NCBI GenBank assembly: GCA_944322755.1
Contig: CALUPY010000015.1
Coordinates: forward strand, 1 to 59,201
Source of the DNA: Candidatus Gastranaerophilales bacterium
Lineage (GTDB): Bacteria > Cyanobacteriota > Vampirovibrionia > Gastranaerophilales > Gastranaerophilaceae
Reading direction: 5' to 3'
Length of the DNA stretch: 59,201 bases
Below are positions 52,492 through 59,201 of the stretch, one piece after another. Numbering within the stretch: the first letter of the stretch is position 1; every line of letters starts with the position of its first letter. Position numbers and translations under genes: made by a program. The notes beneath the pieces were generated by a model. The model searched no databases, had not been told where the DNA came from, and was given only the letters and a program-made list of their open reading frames with translations.

Positions 52492-53853
52492 TTAGAACAT
52501 CAATCTAAACAGTAAAAATCTTTTATTCAGTTTTTCAGAGAATTTACGCAGGTTTTTGGAGGTTTCACAAGCGTTATTCAATGTGGATTCAATGTTAGAT
52601 TTTTGCTCGGTTGTGAGATTATTTACATTTGTCAGTGTGAGAGTAAGTTCGTCCATAGCTTTGTTGAACTTCATCATTGTGTCATTTATTTCAGCTTTCA
52701 GTTTTTCATCCTTTGTCATTGTGTTAACAAATTCTGAAATTTCAGCGATATTTTTGCTTGCAACCTGAAGATTTTGAAGAGTTTGTTTTGTAGTCGGGTC
52801 TTCAAGCAGTGTATTCATATTTGTAGACAATCTGTCAATAGATTTTGTTGTAGACATCAGGGTTTCTTTAAATTCTTCATCTCCGACTATGTTGTTCAAA
52901 TTGTCTGTCAGAATAATGACCTTTTGAGAAACTGTATCTGTCGTCACCATAAGCTTGTCTAAGTCTTCTTTTGAAGATTCAAGAAGAAGCTGGGTCTTGT
53001 CAAGTGTAGTACCTGCTTTTACTGTCAAATCATTAATGTTTTGAACAATTCCTTTTATTTCAGTAATTATATCGTCTGAGAGAATAGTGTTAATCTTTTC
53101 ATTCATCTCTGTCATAGAAGATGCAGCGCGGTACTGCAAATCTAAGAAATCAGAAAGTCGTAACGGTTCTATAACAGTGTATTTTGAATTCGTTTTAGGA
53201 TATGCAAGTGCAATTTGGTTTCTGGGAATGAGCCTGAGTTTGTTTGCATTTTTTATATTTTTAATTTTTCCGCTTACTCTGTCCGGGAGTATCAAGCCCG
53301 GTAAAGTTATTACATATCCTACTTTATATGCAAATTCTGTTTTTATTTCCTCTTGAAGAGTCAGAGGCAGCGTTTTTGTTTCAACAATTTCTATTTTTTT
53401 GACATTTCCGACATCGTAATATTTGTCGCTCAGTTTCATTTCTACCTTGTCATTCATATGCAGAAACTGTGATTTTTTTCCAATTGGCATATATATAAAT
53501 CTGATTTTGGGCGGAGTGATTTCAAGGAACTGTTCTCCGATAATACCCGACTGCTGGATAGAAATCGTGGAAGCTTGCGGTATAGTAATATCCGGTTCTG
53601 TTATAACGAATTTTACACGCACAACAGAATTCTCATTATTTATAACCGGAGTAATTTCTTCGACCTGTCCGACTCTGAATCCCATAAGCTGAACAGCAGA
53701 ACCCGGACGCATTCCGTTAACATCTTTAAATTCAACAGTGAGTCTTTCTCCGGCAGACAATGCTCTGCCTTTTATCCAGAGTATGCTGAACACCAAAATC
53801 AATAGTGCTGCAAGTGTCAGTATTCCAACTTTGAATGATGAAGAAAAACGCAT
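52492..53853 (-). CDS. MCE/MlaD-family lipid transport protein
   Basis: A 453-residue periplasmic, membrane-anchored protein. It has one N-terminal helix (KVGILTLAALLILVFSILWI), then an MlaD domain (~38-120) with VNGMRPGSAVQLMGFRVGQV and SGIIGEQFLEI, and a long C-terminal helical region rich in Thr, Asn and Leu. It should form the substrate-binding ring of an Mla-type phospholipid transporter with the ATPase and permease next upstream. It is much longer than E. coli MlaD, like cyanobacterial and plant TGD2-type forms. Confidence 0.92.
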   Translation of the reverse strand: MRFSSSFKVGILTLAALLILVFSILWIKGRALSAGERLTVEFKDVNGMRPGSAVQLMGFRVGQVEEITPVINNENSVVRVKFVITEPDITIPQASTISIQQSGIIGEQFLEITPPKIRFIYMPIGKKSQFLHMNDKVEMKLSDKYYDVGNVKKIEIVETKTLPLTLQEEIKTEFAYKVGYVITLPGLILPDRVSGKIKNIKNANKLRLIPRNQIALAYPKTNSKYTVIEPLRLSDFLDLQYRAASSMTEMNEKINTILSDDIITEIKGIVQNINDLTVKAGTTLDKTQLLLESSKEDLDKLMVTTDTVSQKVIILTDNLNNIVGDEEFKETLMSTTKSIDRLSTNMNTLLEDPTTKQTLQNLQVASKNIAEISEFVNTMTKDEKLKAEINDTMMKFNKAMDELTLTLTNVNNLTTEQKSNIESTLNNACETSKNLRKFSEKLNKRFLLFRLMF

Positions 53854-53870
53854 AAATCTGTTAAATTTCC

Positions 53871-54599
53871 TTATTCTTCTGTTGTACCTACTTTCATAGG
53901 TCCTTCTATTTTAGCATTTACGAACTGTTTCGTATATTCATTTCCATTATGAATCATATCATAAGGTGTACCATTGTATACTATTTTTTCATTATATAAC
54001 ATAATAACTTTATCGGCACATCTTTTTATAGTAGATAATTGGTGCGTTACAACAATCGATGTAGCTTTCAGTTCATTTTTCAGTCTTACAATATAGTCTT
54101 CAATTATCGTAGACGAAACGGGGTCGAGTCCTGCTGTGGGTTCATCGTAGAGAATTGTTGTAGGGTTTGTCACGATTGCACGGGCAAAACTTACGCGTTT
54201 TTGCATACCGCCTGAGAGTTCGTGCGGCATTTTTTCTTCAATTCCTTCGAGTCCGACCATTTTCAATTTTTGCGCAACAATATCTTTTAATTCCGCTTCT
54301 GAATATTTATTTTTGAATTCTTTTCTTTCTTTTAGGGCAAACGCAATATTCTCAAAAACATTTAAAGAATCAAACAGTGCCGAATACTGAAAGACCATTG
54401 CTATATCGCCTTTTGAGAGAATAATTTCACCGCTGTCGGGTTTTGTTAAACCGCAGATAAGTTTTAAAACAGTACTCTTGCCTGCGCCGCTTAGCCCTAC
54501 TACAGCAAGCACTTCACCGTCATCTACTTTAAAAGATATATCGTTTAAGATTACTTTGTCTTTGAATGATTTTCTCAGATTTTTAATTTCTATACTCAT
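53871..54599 (-). CDS. mlaF: Mla-type ABC transporter ATP-binding protein
   Basis: ATPase of the lipid-transport operon, 242 residues. Walker A VVGLSGAGKSTVLK, Q-loop VFQYSALFDS (the MlaF-type FQ...ALFDS), signature PHELSGGMQKRVSFARA, Walker B TILYDEPTAGLDP and H-loop VVTHQ. It follows the permease by 16 bases and precedes the MCE gene by 17. Confidence 0.95.
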   Translation of the reverse strand: MSIEIKNLRKSFKDKVILNDISFKVDDGEVLAVVGLSGAGKSTVLKLICGLTKPDSGEIILSKGDIAMVFQYSALFDSLNVFENIAFALKERKEFKNKYSEAELKDIVAQKLKMVGLEGIEEKMPHELSGGMQKRVSFARAIVTNPTTILYDEPTAGLDPVSSTIIEDYIVRLKNELKATSIVVTHQLSTIKRCADKVIMLYNEKIVYNGTPYDMIHNGNEYTKQFVNAKIEGPMKVGTTEE

Positions 54600-54615
54600 A
54601 ATGTACTTTCTATTT

Positions 54616-55431
54616 TTAAAAGAAGAAAATTAATGCTATCAAATAGTCGATGATTGTTATTGCTACAAAAGACCATACAACAGCTTTTGTTGTGGCAATA
54701 CCGACTCCCTTTGCACCTCCGAATGCCAAATATCCGCAGCAGGAACTGATTAGTGATATTGCAGCTCCGAAAAATGCTGATTTTAAAATACAAACATTTA
54801 TGTCTTTTACATACAAACCCTGCCAAACAGAGCTGATATAGTTAAGCTTGCTTACATGTGCAGAAAGATGTGCAGCAATACCTCCGCAGACTATTCCGAA
54901 CAAAGATGCAATTATTACAACAATAGGCATCATAATAAAACCCGCAGCTACTTTAGGAACAAATAAATATTTTATCGGATCTACTTTTAGCACTTTGAGA
55001 GCATCGATTTGTTCCGTAACTCTCATAGTTGCAATTTCAGATGCATAAGATGACCCAATCATCGATATAATTGCGAATCCTGCCATGATTGCACCGAGTT
55101 CTCTTGTGACTATCAGAGCCATAAGAGTTCCGACAAATTTTTCTCCGCCTTGTTTGACCATCTCGGGAGATATTTGCATTGCAATAATAATGCAGCTCAT
55201 TCCAACAATTGATAAGGTTATCGGAAGGGAATCCCACGCAAATCTGGAACACTCGTCTATAATTTTTTTCCAGTGAAGTTCGCCTTTTAAAATGAATTTT
55301 AAAACCTGAAGAAATCTGATTCCCATTTCTCCAAGGGTTTCAAAAAAATCAGTGACTTCTTTTATCAGCAGTCTGTATAAGTTATAGGTTGCTGACTGTT
55401 TAAAAAGATTGTGTAATGAATTCATAAACAA
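54616..55431 (-). CDS. mlaE: Mla-type ABC transporter permease
   Basis: A 271-residue MlaE-family permease with about five membrane helices. Family features: SLPITLSIVGMSCIIIAMQI, TRELGAIMAGFAIISMIGSS, the ATMRVTEQIDALKVLKVDPI coupling segment, and LISSCCGYLAFGGAKGVG. The first gene of the mlaE-mlaF-mlaD-lpxK-GT9 run. Start either ATG 55431 or the next ATG two codons in. Confidence 0.95.
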   Translation of the reverse strand: MFMNSLHNLFKQSATYNLYRLLIKEVTDFFETLGEMGIRFLQVLKFILKGELHWKKIIDECSRFAWDSLPITLSIVGMSCIIIAMQISPEMVKQGGEKFVGTLMALIVTRELGAIMAGFAIISMIGSSYASEIATMRVTEQIDALKVLKVDPIKYLFVPKVAAGFIMMPIVVIIASLFGIVCGGIAAHLSAHVSKLNYISSVWQGLYVKDINVCILKSAFFGAAISLISSCCGYLAFGGAKGVGIATTKAVVWSFVAITIIDYLIALIFFF

Positions 55432-55553
55432 ATTATAAAAAAATAAGCACTTTTAATCAAATTATTTTTGTGAAAAAATGTTAAAAACTAGGGATGTGCT
55501 TAGCACAAATTTTTTTGTTCAAACTTTATTTTGTTTGGAAGACATTACCTGTT

Positions 55554-56183
55554 ATGAAAATACCGTTTTTAAATCAAATTGCAGAAAAGTCGAAACTCGG
55601 CTTAAAGGGATTGTGCGTGTCACTGGGCAAGCACAATGATGCTTTGTATGCAGTTCTGGCTATAGCTGTTTTTAAGGGTATTTTTCGTCCGACATTTACG
55701 ATGATGGACAAAAGTGAAAAGCCCGAAGTTAAACGATATGCTGCATTTAGAGAAGGATTGACAGAGGGTATAGCTTTTGTAAGTTATTTTATTACATCAA
55801 AACTTCTGAAAAAAGTTGCAAAGCCTTTGTGCAATGCTGTTAAGCGTCCCGAGGCTCTCGGACAGGTAGAACATTCTATGTCTTTTCTGGCGGTATGTTT
55901 GTCTGCAGGTGTCGTTATTCCGGCGGTTTGTAATTTAACTCTGAAACCGATTATGGATTTATACAAAGGTTTTCAGAAAAAGAGAAACTGCGGTTTAGAA
56001 AAACATGAAGACGCTAATGAAGAAAAGAAGCTGGATGTAAAAGAAAATGTGGTACAAAAACCTGTAATCTCTCAGCCAGTAAAGAATATATATACTTCTG
56101 TGCCGGCTTCAGGAGGCAGTCTTATTACACTAATGCAAAACCGTATGGCAGATAGAAATGCAGGAATGAAGGTGGGAGGTTAG
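55554..56183 (+). CDS. Unknown membrane protein, first of a related pair
   Basis: About 209 residues. I start at MKIPFLNQIAEK, since the 20 codons ahead are Leu/Phe-rich without a ribosome site. It has two or three hydrophobic segments (DALYAVLAIAVFKGIF, TEGIAFVSYFITSKLL, FLAVCLSAGVVIPAVC) and a Lys/Glu-rich tail. It resembles the next gene: RPTFTMMDKSEKPEVKRYA aligns with RPAATLLDKHADKKTRQYS. I do not recognise the family. Confidence 0.68.
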   Translation: MKIPFLNQIAEKSKLGLKGLCVSLGKHNDALYAVLAIAVFKGIFRPTFTMMDKSEKPEVKRYAAFREGLTEGIAFVSYFITSKLLKKVAKPLCNAVKRPEALGQVEHSMSFLAVCLSAGVVIPAVCNLTLKPIMDLYKGFQKKRNCGLEKHEDANEEKKLDVKENVVQKPVISQPVKNIYTSVPASGGSLITLMQNRMADRNAGMKVGG

Positions 56184-56184
56184 T

Positions 56185-56820
56185 ATGATAGACAAGGTGT
56201 TCAATATACTTACAAATCCCAATCTGGTAAGCACAGCCCAAAACACAGTTGCATCGGTAACGATAGAAACAGGTCTGAAAGCCGTAGGCAGACCTGCTGC
56301 TACTTTACTGGACAAGCATGCAGACAAAAAAACCAGACAGTATTCCTCTGTTAAAGAATTGTTTTACCAGATATTATGTCTCGGTATTTATATGTCAGTG
56401 ATTCCTTTATTTAAAAAAGGCGGTTTTAAGCTTGCTAAAAAAATATATAAAGATGAAGTCAGTCTTCAAAATTTCAAAAATGCAACCGAGTATTTGAATT
56501 ATCATAAACTTGCATGTCTGCCAAAAGAAGAAAGAGCATCGCATAAACTTATGCCATTGATTCCCGACAAAGAAATAATAAGCGGTGCAAAGAAAAAAAT
56601 TTCCATGCGCGACGAGCTTTTAACAAAAGAAAAACCGTTTAAATTTCCATTAGCAAAAGGTGCGATTGAGTTGAGTTCAATTATAGGTTCAGTTGTCGGT
56701 TTAACAATACTTGCTCCTGAATTAAGCCATTTATTCCTTCATCCGCTTATGAAACTTGTGGGTATGGAAAAGGAAGGGCAAAAGCAAAATTCTGAAAAGA
56801 AAATTGACACAAAGGCTTAG
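56185..56820 (+). CDS. Unknown membrane protein, second of a related pair
   Basis: 211 residues, starting one base after the previous stop with GGGAGG ahead of it. Hydrophobic segments at ~57-72 (FYQILCLGIYMSVIPLF) and ~160-180 (IELSSIIGSVVGLTILAP). The RPAATLLDKHADKKTRQYS and LFLHPLMKLVGME blocks correspond to those of its neighbour. No enzyme motif. Its end overlaps the convergent TPR gene by 4 bases. Confidence 0.7.
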   Translation: MIDKVFNILTNPNLVSTAQNTVASVTIETGLKAVGRPAATLLDKHADKKTRQYSSVKELFYQILCLGIYMSVIPLFKKGGFKLAKKIYKDEVSLQNFKNATEYLNYHKLACLPKEERASHKLMPLIPDKEIISGAKKKISMRDELLTKEKPFKFPLAKGAIELSSIIGSVVGLTILAPELSHLFLHPLMKLVGMEKEGQKQNSEKKIDTKA

Positions 56821-58457
56821 CCATCTTCTCCGAGCAGTTTAAGGTTGTTTTTTGCTTCCGGATGATTCGGACTTAACTCCAGAACTTTGTAATACTCCGT
56901 TTTTGCTCTTTCTATATCGCCAGAGAGTTCATATACCAGAGCAAGATTGTAGCGGATATCACAGTTGTTCGGTTCTAGAGAGGCTGCTGTTTCCAACGAT
57001 TTTTTTGCACTTTCATTTTCTTTGTCTTTTGCCTGCAGTATACCCAGAAGTGAATGTGCTCTGGCATTTCTCGGATCAATAAAAACAGCTTCTTTGTAGT
57101 GTTTTTTTGCTTCTATCTCATTTTGCAATTCATAAAATATATCAGCAAGTGTTTCATAATACAAGCTTACTTCGGGAGCGAGTTCTATTGCTCTTTTGCA
57201 CTGTCTGATTGCTTCTGAATAGTTTTTTATATCCCGGTTTGCATTCGAGAGTTTGTAATAAACTTCAGGATTTTCGTTATTATATTTAAGAGCTTCCGAA
57301 AATTTGTCGAAACCTTCTTTTGTTTTGCCCTGCTCCAGAAGGTATACTGCATTTTCTGAAAGGATTGTGCTCATATTGTTATGTATAACTTTTATATCAG
57401 AAGGCATAGCAACTTCAAGTGCGTCGGTACAAACTTTCATTGCCTTTTCAAAATCTTTGTTCATACAGTGTGCCATGGCAAGAGTCTGACTGAGATACAA
57501 ATTCGTCGGGTCTTCCAGTATAGTTTCATTAATAAGATTTATGCCATCCTGGATTCTGTTTGTATAAATATAAATTTTTGCAATCATATTTTTGATTTCA
57601 AAAATATCTTTTTTTTCAAGGTTTAGTGCTCTGTTTGCATATTCAAGAGCTTCATCATACTGCTGTATATGGAACAGAAGCTCTATAATTTCTCTGTAAT
57701 AAAGGTAATTGTCCGGTTCTAAATCAATAAGTTTTCTTGTACAATAGAGAACATTTTCCGTATCTTTAAGTTTCAAATATATTTTTCTTGAACTTTGGAT
57801 TGCATCAATATTTTCCGGCTGGTATTCAAGAACTTTTTTGTATAGGCTGAGTGCTTTTTCATTGTTATTTGTACCCATGTAGATATCGGCCATTTTTTTG
57901 TAATAGTCGATTTTTTCATTCTCATCATCTATATAAGAAACAAGCTGTTTATACATTTTAAGGGCAGATTCTTTTTGTTTGTTGTCATAATAAAGATCCG
58001 CAAGATTTTTTATAGCCATTATATTATACTGATCTTTGCCAAGTATATATGCATAATAGTGCATAGCTTTACGCTGCTGGTGTGTGTTCTTATATAATGT
58101 TGCAAGTTGGGAAAAAAGTTCTAAATCATCAGGAAAAAATTTAGTGAGAATACAGAGATTGTTAATTGCTTCGTACTCTTTTTTTTGGTCAATATAGGAC
58201 TTTATCAGCAGTTTACGCAGTTCATGGTGTTCGGGATTTTTGTCAAGATATTTTTTCCCGAGTTTCTGGGCAGTACTATTATCGCCGGCGTCCATCAGGG
58301 TTTTTACCTGTGCTAAAATTTCTTCCGGTGTTATTTGTAAATCTTCGCCTTTATGTGTTGTTTTAGATTTTGTTTCCTCTTTTATTCTTAGAAAGACATA
58401 AGCTATTCCGGAAACAAAAAGTATGAATAAACATATTAATATTATATTATTAATCAT
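56817..58457 (-). CDS. Membrane-anchored TPR protein
   Basis: A 546-residue protein with an N-terminal membrane anchor (IILICLFILFVSGIAYVFL) and about 13 TPR units (for example AMHYYAYILGKDQYNIMAIK, ALSLYKKVLEYQPENIDAIQ, AKTEYYKVLELSPNHPEAKN). The TPRs probably lie in the cytoplasm, acting as a scaffold. The start is 36 bases downstream of the HIT gene stop on the same strand. Confidence 0.9.
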   Translation of the reverse strand: MINNIILICLFILFVSGIAYVFLRIKEETKSKTTHKGEDLQITPEEILAQVKTLMDAGDNSTAQKLGKKYLDKNPEHHELRKLLIKSYIDQKKEYEAINNLCILTKFFPDDLELFSQLATLYKNTHQQRKAMHYYAYILGKDQYNIMAIKNLADLYYDNKQKESALKMYKQLVSYIDDENEKIDYYKKMADIYMGTNNNEKALSLYKKVLEYQPENIDAIQSSRKIYLKLKDTENVLYCTRKLIDLEPDNYLYYREIIELLFHIQQYDEALEYANRALNLEKKDIFEIKNMIAKIYIYTNRIQDGINLINETILEDPTNLYLSQTLAMAHCMNKDFEKAMKVCTDALEVAMPSDIKVIHNNMSTILSENAVYLLEQGKTKEGFDKFSEALKYNNENPEVYYKLSNANRDIKNYSEAIRQCKRAIELAPEVSLYYETLADIFYELQNEIEAKKHYKEAVFIDPRNARAHSLLGILQAKDKENESAKKSLETAASLEPNNCDIRYNLALVYELSGDIERAKTEYYKVLELSPNHPEAKNNLKLLGEDG

Positions 58458-58493
58458 TTATTGTTATTAACCCTGATTTTTAAATAACAGAAA

Positions 58494-58826
58494 CTAACCC
58501 GGCGGCCACTTCATATCTCTGCCTGCCAGTATATGGATGTGTATATGAAATACTTCCTGTCCTGCTGACTTTCCGGTATTAATTACTGTTCTGTATTCTT
58601 GTATTTCCAGTTTTTTTGTTATTTTTTTTACGGCATTAAGCAGTTCGCCCATTAATGATATATCATCAAGCTCGTTTAATGAAGCAAAATGTTTTTTGGG
58701 AACTACAAGTATATGAGTCGGAGCCTGTGGGTTAATGTCTCTGAACCCAACCACATTTTCGCTTTCATATACGAGTTTTGCCGGAATTTCTTTGCTAGCA
58801 ATTTTACAAAAAATACAATCTTCCAT
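58494..58826 (-). CDS. HIT-family (histidine triad) hydrolase
   Basis: A 110-residue nucleotide hydrolase of the HINT type. It starts EDCIFCKIASKEIPAKLVYE (zinc-binding CxxC) and ends with the triad HIHIHILAGRDMKWPPG. Normal length. Such enzymes split AMP-linked phosphoramidates. Confidence 0.95.
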   Translation of the reverse strand: MEDCIFCKIASKEIPAKLVYESENVVGFRDINPQAPTHILVVPKKHFASLNELDDISLMGELLNAVKKITKKLEIQEYRTVINTGKSAGQEVFHIHIHILAGRDMKWPPG

Positions 58827-58892
58827 AATTAATTCCTCTATTCGTCTTTATATTATAGAGCATTATGATATAATTATACAAGCATTAAATGG

Positions 58893-58974
58893 AATGTCTG
58901 AAAAAAATTTACTAAAGAGAATACAGAACAGTTTAGAGCGCCCGATGGCGTATGTTGAAATACCGGCTGTATAA
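58893..58974 (+). CDS. Possible very small protein (26 residues)
   Basis: A short frame, MSEKNLLKRIQNSLERPM then AYVEIPAV, ends just before the repeat block. It has protein-like, amphipathic composition, but only a weak TGGA ahead of the ATG. It could also be a chance frame. Confidence 0.25.
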
Positions 58975-59005
58975 AAACAATTTTGAGAGGCATTCGTTGT
59001 GTGAG

Positions 59006-59201
59006 AACAAAATGTGCTTGTAGCTCAGTTGGCCAGTTAAATCTTTTACGTAGTAAAAGTTTAACTATTTTAAAATTTCACTCTAGACAACGGAGCGGAA
59101 TTATAAAATAATTGAAAATAGAAAAACAAAATGTGCTTGTAGCTCAGTTGGCCAGTTAAATCTTTTACGTAGTAAAAGTTTAACTATTTTAAAATTTCAC
59201 T
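59006..59201 (+). repeat. 119-bp tandem repeat with tRNA-like 5' fragment
   Basis: 59006-59082 and 59125-59201 are identical. The window ends within the second copy. Each copy contains GCTTGTAGCTCAGTTGG, which looks like the acceptor and D-arm start of a tRNA, but no anticodon arm, T-arm or CCA follows. In its place is the hairpin GTTAAA-T-CTTTTAC-GTA-GTAAAAG-TTTAAC. I therefore call this a tRNA fragment in a repeat, not a tRNA gene. Confidence 0.8.

Noticed and set aside
59012-59060. tRNA gene beginning GCTTGTAGCTCAGTTGG
   Set aside because: No anticodon arm, T-arm or 3' acceptor half follows; the D-stem is interrupted by a hairpin. It is a fragment inside a tandem repeat.
1-59201. CRISPR arrays, prophage or insertion sequences with transposase
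   Set aside because: No regularly spaced short repeats with unique spacers, and no transposase, integrase or phage structural gene was seen. The only phage-like item is the GH24-type domain of the first gene.

Overview
The window is AT-rich, densely coded DNA from a diderm, flagellated bacterium. The gene content fits best a non-photosynthetic relative of the Cyanobacteria (Vampirovibrionia / Melainabacteria, Gastranaerophilales-like). This is an inference. It rests on LPS and outer-membrane genes (LpxK, a heptosyltransferase-like GT9, an Mla/MCE lipid-transport operon), flagellar genes, a Tic20-like membrane protein, a PBS-lyase-type HEAT-repeat protein, a bifunctional-nuclease (BFN) protein, and no photosynthesis genes.

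Layout. 1-640: non-coding tandem repeats. 640-9041: a large peptidoglycan hydrolase, then gatB, then rny (RNase Y), ymdB, a PHP phosphoesterase and a pseudopilin in close series. 9051-13331: BFN protein; a 384-bp insertion-like segment bounded by 36-bp direct repeats and holding a long-hairpin RNA candidate (possibly 6S-like); aroQ; a FliO-like membrane protein; an orphan sugar-binding lipoprotein; and a repeat protein. 13386-18867: rlmH, manC, dedA, a soluble PAS histidine kinase paired with a REC-degenerate GGDEF-REC regulator, and a small unknown. 19242-21326: fusA. 21377-22977: a graspetide-like RiPP locus. 23072-26982: cobO, then flhB, a FliA-like sigma factor and a histidine kinase. 26999-32608: a HepT/MNT-type pair, typA, a PepT-like peptidase, an HExxH protein and two tiny Cys-rich proteins. 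33181-37872: fliF-fliG-fliH-fliI behind a structured leader. 37873-49742: alr, a TPR protein, a Tic20-like protein, metY, apt, rsmD, a HEAT-repeat protein, a DUF2085 protein, a basic-amino-acid decarboxylase, aroF, a receiver-like protein and a CoA-disulfide-reductase-like flavoprotein. 49739-58826: a STAS-like protein, an LPS/Mla block, a pair of related membrane proteins, a TPR protein and a HIT protein. 58975-59201: tandem 119-bp repeats carrying a tRNA-like 5' fragment.

The most exciting item is the divergent pair at 21377-22977. An MvdC/MvdD-like ATP-grasp ligase faces a 174-residue precursor with four copies of a core motif, T-x-A-[YF]-P-S-D-D-[AG]-x-G-x-[MT]-P. The motif closely resembles the TxKYPSD core of microviridins and the TMRYPSD core of marinostatin, which are side-chain-crosslinked serine-protease inhibitors. 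The residue at the position expected to be P1 differs between copies (Leu, Lys, Lys, Met). One precursor may therefore encode several inhibitor specificities.

Other genes sit in ordinary modules: translation (gatB, fusA, typA, rlmH, rsmD), RNA turnover (rny), the shikimate pathway (aroF, aroQ), cell wall (alr, amidase), and envelope lipid transport and LPS (mlaE, mlaF, mlaD, lpxK, GT9). All coordinates and motifs were read by eye. No database search was run.
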